Shown: positions 51,748 to 63,180, numbered from the stretch's first letter. The stretch: 64,000 nucleotides of DNA from Allobosea sp. TND4EK4 (GCF_900156025.1 NZ_FTMO01000004.1:186001-250000); one strand, 5' to 3'. Notes: generated from the letters alone by a model not told the origin. Made by a program: numbers and translations.

Positions 51748-52898
51748 GATCGGCTGCGCAAACGGCCCGCGACCGCGTCCAATGTCAAGACCAGGAGCCC
51801 CGCAATGAGGCTCCAGAAGGCCGAGCCGACGCCGAAGAGCGAGAGGCTCGACGCCGCGACGGCGAAGGCGACGGCCGCCGCGAAGCGCTCGCGCCCCGAA
51901 CCTACGGCCTGTCCCAGAGCGCCGGTGAAGGAGCCGAGCAGGCCGAGGCCCGCCACCGTGACGATCAATGCCTTGGGAAGCGCGAGCAGAAGCGCGATCA
52001 AAAGGCCGGCGCATGCGGCGATCACGAGGTAACAGGTGCCGTAGATGACGCCGGCCTTCCAGCGCTGGCCGGGCTCGGGATGGGTGTCCGGGCCGGTGCA
52101 GATCGACGCGCTGATGGCGGCGAGGTTCGACATATGAGCGCCGAAGGGTGCGGTGACGAGGGAGGCGAGGCCGGTCCAAAGCAGGATCGGCGCGGTCGGC
52201 GGGGTGTAACCGGCTGCCCTCAGCACCGCGAAGCCCGGCAGGTTCTGGGCGGCCATGGTGACGAGATAAAGCGGTACGCCGATGCCGAGCATGGCGGCCA
52301 TATCCCAGCGCGGCGTGACGATTTGGAGGCTGGTCCAGGCGATGTCGCCGGCCGGCCAATGGGCGAGGCCGCCGACGAAGCTGATCGCGATGCCGACCAG
52401 GAGCGCGGCGATGACGCCGAGGAAGGGGCTGACGAGCCTTGCAACGAGGAAGATCGCCAGCAGCGGGAGCACGAGCCCCGGCGAAACGCGCATTTCGTCG
52501 AACACCGCCACCACGAAGCGGAAGATCACGCCTGCCAGCATGGCCGAGGCGATGGGCATCGGGATGCGCTCGATCAGCCGGCCGAGCGGGCTGAACGCGG
52601 CGGTCAGCATCATCAGCAGCGCCGCGAGGAGGAAGGCCCCGACACCGGCCGCAAGGTCGAAGCCGCTCGCGGCCGCGATCAGGGCGGCGCCAGGCGTCGA
52701 CCAGGCGCAGATCATCGGCTGGCGGTAGCGCCAGGACAGCCAGATGCTGGGCAGCCCGGTCCCGATGGCGAGCGCCGCGACCCAGGAGACGGTCTGGACC
52801 GGCGTCGCGCCCATGGCCTGCGCGGCCGAGAGGATGACCGCGATCGAAGCGGCAAAGCCGACAAAGACCGCGACCAGGGCTGAGAAAAGGATGGACAT
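51744..52898 (-). CDS. benE: BenE-family benzoate/proton symporter
   Basis: This 384-residue inner-membrane transporter has about eleven hydrophobic helices. Family motifs visible are ILLWTGLASLVTAPFGAHMSN (quoted in part: TAPFGAHMSN), LAAISASICTGPDTHPEPG, PIWxS-like PMICAWSTPGAALIAA, and PLYLVTMAAQNLPGFAVL. BenE imports benzoate with protons, but homologues also appear with no benzoate genes nearby, as here, so the ligand is open. Its stop overlaps the ThiE-like gene start, making it the first gene of a coupled benE-thiE-like-Sel1 unit. Confidence 0.88.
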   Translation of the reverse strand: MSILFSALVAVFVGFAASIAVILSAAQAMGATPVQTVSWVAALAIGTGLPSIWLSWRYRQPMICAWSTPGAALIAAASGFDLAAGVGAFLLAALLMMLTAAFSPLGRLIERIPMPIASAMLAGVIFRFVVAVFDEMRVSPGLVLPLLAIFLVARLVSPFLGVIAALLVGIAISFVGGLAHWPAGDIAWTSLQIVTPRWDMAAMLGIGVPLYLVTMAAQNLPGFAVLRAAGYTPPTAPILLWTGLASLVTAPFGAHMSNLAAISASICTGPDTHPEPGQRWKAGVIYGTCYLVIAACAGLLIALLLALPKALIVTVAGLGLLGSFTGALGQAVGSGRERFAAAVAFAVAASSLSLFGVGSAFWSLIAGLLVLTLDAVAGRLRSRS

Positions 52899-53040
52899 GA
52901 TCAGCTCTGCCGTCCGGCGGGGCGAGGAGAACGCGCCTTGAACCAGAAATCACCGGGAGCGGAAAGCGCAGCCGACGCAGGCCGGGTTGCCGCAGGCGGG
53001 ACCCGAGGCCCCGGCCCCGGCCGCGTTCCATGGCCTCGCG

Positions 53041-53058
53041 CCGTCACAGGCTTGTCAA
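53041..53058 (+). promoter_or_regulatory. Candidate Pho box upstream of phoX
   Basis: CCGTCAC, four bases, then TTGTCAA are two 7-base repeats in the spacing of the PhoB box CTGTCAT-N4-CTGTCAT, with five of seven matches each. It lies 49 bp before the phoX start, a natural place for phosphate-starvation control. Confidence 0.5.
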
Positions 53059-53106
53059 CCAGCAGGCCTAGCTGCTGATTGTTCCGGTTCGAAAGAAGAG
53101 GGCGCC

Positions 53107-55107
53107 ATGCGCGACGACCAGCACGAATCCACCTTCGGAGCCAGCCTGCTGGAGCATGAGGATGCCGAGCCGCGCAACCTGACCGACAACCCGACGATGG
53201 GTGAGCTGATCTCCCAGCGCTTCTCGCGCCGCGGGCTCCTGAAGGGCGCGCTCGCGGTCTCGGCCATCTCGGCCACGGTCGGCACCCTGGCCCTGGAGAC
53301 GGCGGAACAGGCCCAGGCGCAAGGCGCGAAATCGGCTTTCTCCTTCAAGGAAGTCGAGGTCGGCGTCGATGCCGATCATCACGTCGCCGAAGGCTACGAC
53401 GCGCAGGTCCTGCTCAGATGGGGCGACCCGCTGACGGCGGACGCGCCGGAGTTCGACCCGACGAAGCAGACGCCGCAAGCGCAGGCCAAGCAGTTCGGCT
53501 ACAACAACGACTTCGTCGGCTATGTGCCGATGCCGGGCGCGGCCGATCCCTCGGCGCACGGGCTGCTCTTCGTCAATCACGAATACACCAACCCGCATCT
53601 GATGTTCCCCGGCGTCGTCGAGATGAAGGACGGCAAGCCGGTACTGAAGAACGCGACGCCCGAGCGCTTCGCGATCGAGGCGATGGCGCATGGCGCGACG
53701 GTCGCGGAGATCCGCAAGACCGGCAGCCAATGGGCGCTGGTGAAGGACTCCAAGTACAACCGCCGCATCACCGTCGCGACCGAGATGCAGCTTTCAGGGC
53801 CGGTCGCCGGAACCGATCGCGTCAAGACGCAGGCGGATGCGAGCGGGCGCAAGGTTCTGGGCACGCTCAACAATTGTTCGGGCGCTCTGACGCCATGGGG
53901 CACCTTCGTCTCCGGCGAGGAGAATTTCCACGGCTACTTCTCGGGCAAGCTGCCCGAGGGGCACCGCGAGGAGGCGAACTACAAGCGCCTCGCCATCCCG
54001 TCCTCGCCCTATGCCTGGGGCCGGTTCGAGGAGCGGTTCGACCTGGCGAAGGAGCCGAACGAGGCCAACCGCTTCGGCTGGGTGGTCGAGGTCGATCCGT
54101 TCGACCCGAATTCGGTGCCGAAGAAGCGCACGGCGCTGGGTCGCTTCAAGCATGAGGGCGCCGACATGATCGTCGCCAAGAACGGCCGGGTGGTCGCCTA
54201 TCTCGGCGACGACGAACGCTTCGACTACGTCTACAAATTCGTCACGGCGGGCCGCTTCGACCCCGCCAATCGCGCGGCCAATCTCGACCTGCTCGACTCC
54301 GGCACGCTTTATGTCGCGAAGTTCTCGGCGGACGGTTCGCTGGAGTGGCTGCCGCTGGTCTTCGGCCAGGGGCCGCTGACCGCCGCGAATGGCTTCCAGA
54401 GCCAGGCCGACGTGCTGATCGAGGCGCGCCGCGCTGGCGACCTGCTGGGCGCGACGAAGATGGACCGGCCCGAGGACATTACGCCCAACCCGGTGACGGG
54501 CAAGGTCTATGTGATGCTGACCAACAATACGCGCCGGACCGAGGAGCAGGTCGATGGCGCCAATCCGCGTGCGAAAAACGCCTTCGGCCACATCATCGAG
54601 ATCGTCGAAGAGGGCGGCGACCACACGGCGACGATGGGGCGCTGGGAAATCCTGCTGAAATGCGGTGACCCTTCCGTGGCCGCCGTCGGCGCGACCTTCT
54701 CGACCGACACGACCAAGAGCGGCTGGTTCGGCATGCCCGACAATGCCGTCGTCGATTCCGCCGGACGTCTCTGGGTCGCGACCGACGGCAACGGCCCCAA
54801 GGCGACCGGGCGCACCGACGGGCTCTGGGCGGTCGATACCGAGGGTAGCGCACGCCGGACGTCGAAGCTGTTCTACCGCGTGCCGCATGGCGCGGAGATG
54901 TGCGGCCCCTGCTTCACGCCGGACGACACCACGGCCTTCGTCGCGGTGCAGCATCCGGGCGACGATGGCCCGGACTGGCCGGAATTCGGTCGCCGTTCCT
55001 ATTACGAGGATCTCTCGACCCGCTGGCCGGACTTCAAGCCCGACATGCCGGTGCGGCCCTCCGTGGTGGCGATCACCAGGAAGGGCGGCGGCAAGATCGG
55101 CGTCTGA
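53107..55107 (+). CDS. phoX: PhoX-family phosphatase (Tat-exported)
   Basis: This 666-residue protein matches the PhoX alkaline phosphatase family, a Ca2+/Fe enzyme exported in folded form. The Tat motif FSRRGLLKGALAVSAISA is at residues 39-56, preceded by an N-terminal hydrophilic extension. Mature blocks include FGYNNDFVGYVP, LLFVNHEYTNPHLMFPG, NNCSGALTPWGTFVSGEENF, RPEDITPNPVTGKVYVMLTNN and CGPCFTPDDTTAFVAVQHPG (20 residues). The beta-propeller length is standard. The start is ATG 53107 with AAGAAGAGG upstream. It supplies phosphate from organic phosphates in the periplasm. A perfect hairpin terminator follows. Confidence 0.93.
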   Translation: MRDDQHESTFGASLLEHEDAEPRNLTDNPTMGELISQRFSRRGLLKGALAVSAISATVGTLALETAEQAQAQGAKSAFSFKEVEVGVDADHHVAEGYDAQVLLRWGDPLTADAPEFDPTKQTPQAQAKQFGYNNDFVGYVPMPGAADPSAHGLLFVNHEYTNPHLMFPGVVEMKDGKPVLKNATPERFAIEAMAHGATVAEIRKTGSQWALVKDSKYNRRITVATEMQLSGPVAGTDRVKTQADASGRKVLGTLNNCSGALTPWGTFVSGEENFHGYFSGKLPEGHREEANYKRLAIPSSPYAWGRFEERFDLAKEPNEANRFGWVVEVDPFDPNSVPKKRTALGRFKHEGADMIVAKNGRVVAYLGDDERFDYVYKFVTAGRFDPANRAANLDLLDSGTLYVAKFSADGSLEWLPLVFGQGPLTAANGFQSQADVLIEARRAGDLLGATKMDRPEDITPNPVTGKVYVMLTNNTRRTEEQVDGANPRAKNAFGHIIEIVEEGGDHTATMGRWEILLKCGDPSVAAVGATFSTDTTKSGWFGMPDNAVVDSAGRLWVATDGNGPKATGRTDGLWAVDTEGSARRTSKLFYRVPHGAEMCGPCFTPDDTTAFVAVQHPGDDGPDWPEFGRRSYYEDLSTRWPDFKPDMPVRPSVVAITRKGGGKIGV

Positions 55108-55150
55108 TCGCTAATATCTTGGTCGGGCCTGACCCGACCATCCTCGAAAA

Positions 55151-55183
55151 GGAAACGCCCGGTCGCGCAGACCGGGCGTTTCC
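55151..55183. terminator. Bidirectional terminator between phoX and fba
   Basis: GGAAACGCCCGGT and ACCGGGCGTTTCC form a perfect 13-bp stem around CGCGCAG. It sits between convergent phoX and fba. T-tracts are short. Confidence 0.85.
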
Positions 55184-55205
55184 CATTCCAGCATCATCAT
55201 CGAGA

Positions 55206-55241
55206 CATCCTCGGGTTCGCGCGTCGCGCGACCCGAGGATG
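55206..55241. repeat. Palindromic hairpin, CATCCTCGGGT type
   Basis: CATCCTCGGGT and ACCCGAGGATG pair perfectly around TCGCGCGTCGCGCG. It lies just after the phoX terminator and 12 bp before the fba stop. The consensus differs from the CATCCCGG family, so it is a separate repeat type or a second terminator. Confidence 0.6.
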
Positions 55242-55252
55242 ACGGCTTGGTT

Positions 55253-56329
55253 TCAGGCCGCCTTGCCGAAGGTGGGGTCGAGCTCGCCCTTGGCGTAGCG
55301 CTTGGCCATCTCGGCGGTGGTGAGCACGCGCTTGATCTTGCTGGCCTGGCCGGCGGTGTTGAACTCCTGCAGGCGCTGCTTGCAGAGCTTCGTCATCGCC
55401 TCCATGGCGGGCTTGAGATATTTGCGCGGGTCGAACTCGCCGGGGTGCTCGGAGAGGATCTTCCGGATCTGGCCGGTCATCGCCATGCGGTTGTCGGTGT
55501 CGATGTTGATCTTGCGGACGCCGTGCTTGATGCCGCGCTGGATCTCCTCGACCGGCACGCCCCAGGTCTGGGGCATCTTGCCGCCATACTGGTTGATGAT
55601 GTCCTGGAGGTCCTGCGGCACCGAGGAGGAGCCGTGCATGACGAGATGCATGCTCGGCAGCTTCTTGTGGATCTCCTCGATGACATGCATCGCCAGGATC
55701 GCGCCGTCGGGCTTGCGGGTGAACTTGTAGGCGCCGTGCGAGGTGCCCATCGCGATGGCGAGCGCATCGACCTTGGTCTCGGCGACGAATTTCACCGCCT
55801 CGTCCGGGTTGGTCAGGAGCTGGTCGTGGGAGAGCTTGCCCTCGAAGCCGTGGCCGTCCTCCTTCTCGCCCTCGCCGGATTCCAGCGAGCCGAGCACGCC
55901 GAGCTCGCCCTCGACCGAGATGCCGCCGAGATGGGCCATCTCGGTCACGGTGCGGGTGACGCCGACATTGTAGTCCCAGTCGCCGGGGGTCTTGCCGTCG
56001 GCCTTGAGCGAGCCGTCCATCATGACGGAGGTGAAGCCGGCCTGGATCGCGGTCATGCAGGTCGCCGGCTCGTTGCCGTGGTCGAGATGCACGCAGACGG
56101 GGATGTGCGGGTAGATCTCGGTGACCGCGTCCATCATGTGCTTGAGCATGATGTCGTTGGCGTAGGAGCGCGCGCCGCGCGAGGCCTGGATGATGACGGG
56201 CGCGTCGGTGGCATCCGCCGCAGCCATGATCGCCAGCGCCTGCTCCATGTTGTTGATGTTGAAGGCGGGCACGCCGTAGTCGTTCTCGGCGGCATGATCG
56301 AGCAGTTGGCGAAGCGTGATACGGGCCAC
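55253..56329 (-). CDS. fba: Class II fructose-bisphosphate aldolase
   Basis: This 358-residue zinc aldolase cleaves or forms fructose 1,6-bisphosphate and, in the Calvin-type subclass, sedoheptulose bisphosphate. The start [21 protein letters not shown] (quoted in part) uses GTG 56329, with GGGGAG upstream. Zinc ligands lie in [11 protein letters not shown] and in [10 protein letters not shown] and MHGSSSVPQ. The long form with the EDGHG insert is of the CbbA/Fba-IIB kind. It is the last gene of the leftward pgk-fba arrangement, separated by a REP-like element. Confidence 0.95.
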   Translation of the reverse strand: MARITLRQLLDHAAENDYGVPAFNINNMEQALAIMAAADATDAPVIIQASRGARSYANDIMLKHMMDAVTEIYPHIPVCVHLDHGNEPATCMTAIQAGFTSVMMDGSLKADGKTPGDWDYNVGVTRTVTEMAHLGGISVEGELGVLGSLESGEGEKEDGHGFEGKLSHDQLLTNPDEAVKFVAETKVDALAIAMGTSHGAYKFTRKPDGAILAMHVIEEIHKKLPSMHLVMHGSSSVPQDLQDIINQYGGKMPQTWGVPVEEIQRGIKHGVRKINIDTDNRMAMTGQIRKILSEHPGEFDPRKYLKPAMEAMTKLCKQRLQEFNTAGQASKIKRVLTTAEMAKRYAKGELDPTFGKAA

Positions 56330-56451
56330 GTTGGCACTCCCCTTAAGGCAAATGGACTGGGGAGGATGTAGTGCGAGCCCGGCGAAATCGCAAAGCGAAA
56401 GCGGCAAAAAGGCTTAAAGCAGCGCGGCTTTCGACCGCGTGAAAGCAGGCG

Positions 56452-56562
56452 GTCATCCCGGACGAGCGGCGGAGCCGCGATGATCCGGGATCCATGCCAG
56501 AACCTCGGCCATGAGCGTTCCGGAATGGAATCCCGGGTCTCCCTTCGGTCGCCCGGGATGAC
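56452..56562. repeat. REP-like palindromic element, copy 6 (pgk/fba gap)
   Basis: GTCATCCCGG at the left and CCCGGGATGAC at the right pair. The interior has GATCCATGCC and a second arm GGAATGGAATCCCGG. It lies between pgk and fba, both on the minus strand, in a 271-bp gap otherwise empty of genes. Confidence 0.78.
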
Positions 56563-56600
56563 GGCGTGGTTCAAGCCGCTACCGCTATGCCCGCGGACGC

Positions 56601-57794
56601 TCAGCCCTTTCGCAGCGCCTCGACGCCCGGCAGGGGCTTGCCTTCCATCCATTCGAGGAAGGCGCCGCCCGCTGTCGAGACATAGGTCAGGTCGCCTGCG
56701 ACGCCGGCATGGTTCATCGCGGAGACGGTGTCGCCGCCGCCGGCGACGGCCACGAGTTCGCCCGCCTTCACCCGCCTGGCCACGGCCTTTGCGACCGCGA
56801 CGGTGGCGGTGTCGAAGGGCGGCAGCTCGAAGGCGCCGAAGGGGCCGTTCCAGACCAGCGTCTTCATCGTCTCCAGCCGCAGCACGACCTCCGCGATCGA
56901 GAGCGGGCCGGCATCGAGGATCATCTCGTCGGAGGCGACCTCGCCGACCGGCACGACGCGGTGGCCGGGATGGGCCTTGAACTCGCGGGCGACCAGCGCA
57001 TCGACCGGAAGCAGGATCTCGCAGCCGGCCGCCTTGGCCTTCTGCTCGATCTCGCGGGCGGTCGCGGCGAGATCATGCTCGCAAAGCGACTTGCCGACAT
57101 CGAGGCCCCGCGCGGCGAGGAAGGTGTTGGCCATGCCGCCGCCGATGACGAGGACATCGACCTTCTTCACCAGGTTGCCGAGCAGGTCGAGCTTGGTCGA
57201 GACCTTGGCGCCGCCGACGATCGCCATCACCGGCCGGGCCGGGTGGTCGAGGCCGGCGGAGAGCGCCTCCAGCTCCGCCTGCATGGTGCGGCCGGCATAG
57301 GCCGGCAGCACATGGGCGAGGCCCTCGGTCGAGGCATGGGCGCGATGGGCCGCCGAGAAGGCGTCGTTGACGTAGAGGTCGCCATTGGCGGCGAGCGCCC
57401 TGACGAACTCCGGGTCGTTCTTCTCGTCGCCGGCGTGGAAGCGGGTGTTCTCCAGCAGCAGCACCTCGCCGTTCTTCGCGGCTGCGACGGCCTTGGCGAC
57501 ATCCGCGCCGATGCAGTCCTCGACGAAGGTCACAGGGCGGCCCAGCGCATGGGCCAGCGCCGGCACGACCTGGCGCAGGCTGTTCTTGTCGTCGCGGCCC
57601 TTCGGCCGGCCGAAATGCGCGAGCAGGATGACCTTGCCGCCCTTGTCGGCGATCTCGCGGATGGTCGGCAGGATACGGTCGATGCGGGTGGTGTCGCTGA
57701 CGGTGCCGTTGTCCATCGGCACGTTGAGATCGACGCGGACGAGGACGCGCTTTCCGGCGAGATCGGCGTCGTCGAGAGTGCGGAAGGCGCTCAT
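56601..57794 (-). CDS. pgk: Phosphoglycerate kinase
   Basis: This 397-residue monomeric enzyme interconverts 1,3-bisphosphoglycerate and 3-phosphoglycerate with ATP. The signature [16 protein letters not shown] is near the start, with [11 protein letters not shown], the hinge region [15 protein letters not shown], and the nucleotide site [10 protein letters not shown] and [15 protein letters not shown]. It lies between fba and gap in the same orientation. The ATG overlaps the stop of the small membrane protein upstream by four bases (ATGA). Confidence 0.97.
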   Translation of the reverse strand: MSAFRTLDDADLAGKRVLVRVDLNVPMDNGTVSDTTRIDRILPTIREIADKGGKVILLAHFGRPKGRDDKNSLRQVVPALAHALGRPVTFVEDCIGADVAKAVAAAKNGEVLLLENTRFHAGDEKNDPEFVRALAANGDLYVNDAFSAAHRAHASTEGLAHVLPAYAGRTMQAELEALSAGLDHPARPVMAIVGGAKVSTKLDLLGNLVKKVDVLVIGGGMANTFLAARGLDVGKSLCEHDLAATAREIEQKAKAAGCEILLPVDALVAREFKAHPGHRVVPVGEVASDEMILDAGPLSIAEVVLRLETMKTLVWNGPFGAFELPPFDTATVAVAKAVARRVKAGELVAVAGGGDTVSAMNHAGVAGDLTYVSTAGGAFLEWMEGKPLPGVEALRKG

Positions 57795-58297
57795 CGGACC
57801 AGCAGGCTCCCGAACAGGCCCGGCACGCCGAAGCGCAGGACGAGGACGGTCAGGGCGACGCTGAGCACCGCGGTGACGATCGCGGTCATGAAGAGGGTGC
57901 CGACGCGCGGCGTCGAGTCGATGCGGGCGCGCAGGGCGGCGACCTCACCGCGAATGGCCGCGAAATCCATCGTTCCGGCGGCGGCGTCGACCTTGTGCGC
58001 GCTGCGCTCCAGCGAGGCCTCGGCGCGGGTCAGGACGGCCTCGTAGCGGGCGAACTTTTCCTCGATGCGGGCGGTCTTGTCCTCGATGCGGGCGAGCTGG
58101 TCGAGCTTGCGCGGATCGCTGGCCGGGGCCTGCTCCGCACGGATCGCGGCCTCGGCCATCGTCGGCGCGGGAGGCTGCGGCGCCGGGGCCATCTCGGTCG
58201 GCAGCGGGGCGGCGGAGGCCGGGGCGGATGCGGGGGGCGTCACGAGCGGCTTGTCGGCATTGGCCGCGGGCATGACGGTCGGCTCGATCTTGGCCAT
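57791..58297 (-). CDS. Coiled-coil membrane protein coupled to pgk
   Basis: This 168-residue protein has an N-terminal half that is Pro/Ala-rich and disordered-looking ([20 protein letters not shown]). A helical region follows ([37 protein letters not shown]), and a C-terminal membrane helix near residues 138-160 ([21 protein letters not shown]). I recognise no named family. GGAGAGACC precedes ATG 58297. It lies between gap and pgk, overlapping the latter start, so it is cotranslated with a glycolytic enzyme. The function is unknown. Confidence 0.72.
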   Translation of the reverse strand: MAKIEPTVMPAANADKPLVTPPASAPASAAPLPTEMAPAPQPPAPTMAEAAIRAEQAPASDPRKLDQLARIEDKTARIEEKFARYEAVLTRAEASLERSAHKVDAAAGTMDFAAIRGEVAALRARIDSTPRVGTLFMTAIVTAVLSVALTVLVLRFGVPGLFGSLLVR

Positions 58298-58364
58298 GGT
58301 CTCTCCGTGGGTCGAAATCGGTCGAGGCCGTGCCCCCTGGACACGGCCTCGTTTCAAAGGTCGA

Positions 58365-59375
58365 TCAGAGCAGCTTGCCCATGGCGACGGCGGTGTCGCT
58401 CATGCGGTTCGAGAAGCCCCACTCGTTGTCATACCAGGCGACGACGCTGACGAACTTGTCGTCCATGACCTTGGTCTGGTCGAGGGCGAAGGTCGAGGAT
58501 GCCGGGTCGTGGTTGAAGTCGATCGAGACGTTGGGCTGGTCGGTGACGGCGAGGATGCCCTTCAGCGGACCGCGCCGGCTGGCCTTGAGGATCGCCTCGT
58601 TGACCTTCTCGACCGTGGTCTTGCGCTTCGCCAGGAACTTGAAGTCGACCATCGAGACGTTGGGGGTCGGCACGCGCACCGAGGAGCCGTCGAGACGGCC
58701 CTTCAGCTCGGGGATGACGAGGCCGATCGCCTTGGCGGCACCGGTCGAGGTCGGGATCATCGAGAGCGCGGCGGCGCGGGCGCGGTAGAGATCCTTGTGC
58801 ATGGTGTCGAGCGTCGGCTGGTCGCCGGTATAGGCATGGATCGTGGTCATGAAGCCCTTGTCGATGCCGACGGCGTCATGAAGCACGCGCACGACCGGCG
58901 CGAGGCAGTTGGTGGTGCAGGAGGCATTGGACACGACGACATGGTCGCTGGTCAGCATCCCGTTGTTGACGCCGAAGACGACGGTGAGGTCGGCGCCGTC
59001 GCAGGGGGCCGAGACCAGCACGCGCTTGGCGCCGGCGGCGAGATGGGCCGAGGCCTTCTCCTTGGTGGTGAAGATGCCGGTGCATTCCAGCGCGATGTCG
59101 ACACCCAGCGCCTTGTGCGGCAGCTCCTTGGGATCGCGCACGGCGGTGACCTTGATCGGGCCGCGGCCGACATCGATCGTGTCGCCGGAGACGGTCACCT
59201 GGCCGGGGAAGCGGCCATGCACGGAGTCGAAGCGGAAGAGATGGGCGTTGGTCTCGACCGGGCCGAGATCGTTGATCGCCACGACCTCGATGTCCTTGCG
59301 CTTCGACTCGATGATCGCGCGCAGAACGTTGCGTCCGATGCGGCCGAAGCCGTTGATCGCCACCTTGACCGTCAT
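58365..59375 (-). CDS. gap: Glyceraldehyde-3-phosphate dehydrogenase, type I
   Basis: This 336-residue enzyme oxidises glyceraldehyde 3-phosphate with NAD(P)+. The start [18 protein letters not shown] is the Rossmann motif, and the catalytic Cys153 lies in [13 protein letters not shown]. The NDLG segment after the second strand is the cofactor-selectivity region. The length and end ([15 protein letters not shown]) are standard. AGGTGG precedes ATG 59375. It follows tkt at about 115 bp and precedes the pgk pair. Confidence 0.97.
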   Translation of the reverse strand: MTVKVAINGFGRIGRNVLRAIIESKRKDIEVVAINDLGPVETNAHLFRFDSVHGRFPGQVTVSGDTIDVGRGPIKVTAVRDPKELPHKALGVDIALECTGIFTTKEKASAHLAAGAKRVLVSAPCDGADLTVVFGVNNGMLTSDHVVVSNASCTTNCLAPVVRVLHDAVGIDKGFMTTIHAYTGDQPTLDTMHKDLYRARAAALSMIPTSTGAAKAIGLVIPELKGRLDGSSVRVPTPNVSMVDFKFLAKRKTTVEKVNEAILKASRRGPLKGILAVTDQPNVSIDFNHDPASSTFALDQTKVMDDKFVSVVAWYDNEWGFSNRMSDTAVAMGKLL

Positions 59376-59492
59376 CTTACCACCTCTTCCTAGCCAGACC
59401 GGGCACTTGCGCGCCATTCACGCGGGCAATTCGGCCAAAGCATGGCCGATTGCAAGAGCTGCCGGGGCTTTTGCGCCCCGACGGGCATAAAA

Positions 59493-61490
<1,998 letters not shown>

Positions 61491-61812
61491 CGTCTCTTGG
61501 CTCCGTCTGGCGGGCGGCAGGCCGGCCTTGCGTGCTGCATGGGCAGGGCGGCCGGGCTGGGCATGGCCGCGAGGACTTCGAAAGGACGGGTGGATTAGGC
61601 CCGCGGCGGAACCCGAGTCAATTCGCCGGAGGCTATTTTGAGCGGGTTGCACGCCTCTTCGGCACAGCGATTTCGCGCTTTTGCGAGAAGCGGTGGGGAC
61701 AAGTCCTTGCAACACAACATGGCCGGCCGGAGGCGATTCCATTTCTGCGACGCGATGCTGTAAATTCGGGCAGCGAATCGTGTGAGCCGGCTTCGGTCCG
61801 AAAAGGAGAGCG
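61491..61812. promoter_or_regulatory. Intergenic region between divergent tkt and DUF4164 gene
   Basis: This 322-bp gap must hold the promoters of both genes. I find no clear -35/-10 pair, CtrA or GGAAC box, hairpin or coding frame. Confidence 0.35.
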
Positions 61813-62133
61813 ATGGTGGCGAGCCTGATGCTGGACAATGCGCTGGCGCGCCTCGACGGCGCGCTCGGGCAGCTGGAGGCCGCGGCGCGGCGTCGGATCG
61901 AGGCCGAGCGCGGGCGGGGCAATCTCGAAACCGAACTCGCCCTGATGCAGGACGACCGGGCCCGGCTCGCGGCCGAACTCGACGGCGCGATGGCGCGGCT
62001 CGGCCATGTCGAGACGGCCGCCGCCGATGTCGACCAGCGTCTGCAGCGCGCGCTCGGCGTGATCGGCGCCGTGATCGACCGCGTGCAGGAGCAGCAGCCG
62101 GTCGAGGAAGAGGCAGCAGCCGAGACGGAGTGA
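61813..62133 (+). CDS. DUF4164-type coiled-coil protein
   Basis: This 106-residue protein is Ala/Glu/Arg-rich and almost wholly helical ([22 protein letters not shown], quoted in part, then [20 protein letters not shown]). It matches the short DUF4164 proteins that precede zapA in rhizobia. AAGGAGA precedes ATG 61813. It is 36 bp upstream of zapA, so cotranscription and a division-related role are likely. The mechanism is not known. Confidence 0.85.
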   Translation: MVASLMLDNALARLDGALGQLEAAARRRIEAERGRGNLETELALMQDDRARLAAELDGAMARLGHVETAAADVDQRLQRALGVIGAVIDRVQEQQPVEEEAAAETE

Positions 62134-62169
62134 CGCTTTCCGCGCAAGGAAGCGAAAGAGGGAGTTCCC

Positions 62170-62538
62170 ATGCCGCAAGTCAACGTCATGATCGCCGGCA
62201 AGGCCTACCGCATGGCCTGCGGCGAGGGCGAGGAGGCGCATCTTGAAGGGCTCGCGCGCTTCTACGACGAGAAGATCGGCGAGATGCGGCAGGCCTTCGG
62301 CGAAATCGGCGATATGCGCCTGCACGTCATGGCCGCGCTGATGGTGGCCGACGATCTGCACGAGGCGAAGAAGCGCGCCGAGAAGCTCGAAGCCGAGCTC
62401 GCGGCGATCCGGGGCGATGCCGGCGCGGCCGACCAGCGGCTCACCGAGGTCGAGGACCGGGCCGCCGAGGCGCTGGTGGCGGCTGCCGAGCGCATCGAGG
62501 GCGTGGCGAAGAGCCTGGTGCCGGCGCCAGCGGGGTGA
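62170..62538 (+). CDS. zapA: Cell division protein ZapA
   Basis: This 122-residue ZapA binds FtsZ and bundles protofilaments at the division site. The N-terminal core [20 protein letters not shown] (20 residues) is followed by [27 protein letters not shown] (quoted in part: [15 protein letters not shown]), the dimerisation coiled coil. The tail is longer than in E. coli ZapA, as usual in alphaproteobacteria. GAGGGAG precedes the ATG. Confidence 0.92.
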   Translation: MPQVNVMIAGKAYRMACGEGEEAHLEGLARFYDEKIGEMRQAFGEIGDMRLHVMAALMVADDLHEAKKRAEKLEAELAAIRGDAGAADQRLTEVEDRAAEALVAAAERIEGVAKSLVPAPAG

Positions 62539-62545
62539 GCGGTGC

Positions 62546-62581
62546 GGGGGAGCCCTTTGCCTTGACAGGAGGGGCTCCCCC
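62546..62581 (+). other. Stable hairpin in the zapA 3' region
   Basis: GGGGGAGCCC and GGGCTCCCCC form a perfect 10-bp stem around a 16-base loop containing CTTGACAGG. It starts 7 bp after the zapA stop and precedes a second hairpin. It may protect or end the message. Confidence 0.5.
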
Positions 62582-62597
62582 CGAGCCTCTCCGCAAA

Positions 62598-62629
62598 AAA
62601 AGCCCCGGACGTTGCCGTCCGGGGCTTTT
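62598..62629. terminator. Bidirectional terminator between zapA and pal
   Basis: AAAAGCCCCGGAC and GTCCGGGGCTTTT form a perfect 13-bp stem around GTTGCC, flanked by an A-run on the left and a T-run on the right. It serves the convergent zapA and pal genes. Confidence 0.92.
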
Positions 62630-62655
62630 CACTGTCAGGCCTTGCCTTGCGCCGA

Positions 62656-63180
62656 TCAGACGCCCGGCGAACCCGGGGCGCCGTCCAGCACCGTGACCGA
62701 GCGGCGGTTCTGCGACCAGCAGGAGATGTCGTTGCAGACCGCGACCGGGCGCTCCTTGCCGTAGGAGATGGTGCGGATGCGGTTGGCAGCGATGCCGCGC
62801 GAGGCGAGATAGTCGCGCACCGTCTGGGCGCGGCGGGCGCCGAGGGAGTAGTTGTATTCGCGCGTGCCGCGCTCGTCGGCATGGCCTTCGACGGTGAAGG
62901 AGTAGCGCGGATAGCGCTGCAGCCAGCCGGCCTGCTTGTCGAGCGTGGCGGTCGCGGTCGAGGTCAGGTCCGTCGAGTCGGTCTCGAAGAAGACGCGGTC
63001 GCCGACATTGACGACGAAATCCTGGGCGCTGCCGGGGGTGGCGGCGCCGCCGGCGCCGAAGCCCGAGCCGCCATTGGCGTCGGCGTTCTGGTCCTTGGCG
63101 CAGGCGCCAAGCGCCAGCGTGCAGGCGAGGGCGGCGGCGAAGCGGACGGCACGGCCGCCGGAAAAGAGGGTGGTCAACAT
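62656..63180 (-). CDS. pal: Peptidoglycan-associated lipoprotein Pal
   Basis: This 174-residue outer-membrane lipoprotein belongs to the Tol-Pal system. The signal sequence ends TLALGAC with acylated Cys27, then a Gly/Ala linker. The OmpA-like domain has RVFFETDSTDLTSTATATLD, FTVEGHADERGTREYNYSLG and RRAQTVRDYLASRG, with the peptidoglycan-binding Asp and Arg. GGAG precedes ATG 63180. It follows tolB at about 234 bp. It keeps the envelope together during division. Confidence 0.95.
   Translation of the reverse strand: MLTTLFSGGRAVRFAAALACTLALGACAKDQNADANGGSGFGAGGAATPGSAQDFVVNVGDRVFFETDSTDLTSTATATLDKQAGWLQRYPRYSFTVEGHADERGTREYNYSLGARRAQTVRDYLASRGIAANRIRTISYGKERPVAVCNDISCWSQNRRSVTVLDGAPGSPGV

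Noticed and set aside
61491..62201. N-terminal extension of transketolase to 62201 in the same open frame
   Set aside because: It would overlap the DUF4164 and zapA genes and adds non-homologous sequence. ATG 61490 gives the family length.
62539..62655. 6S RNA, which often lies next to zapA
   Set aside because: Only about 117 bp are free here. The sequence folds as two simple hairpins without the long bulged rod of 6S RNA.
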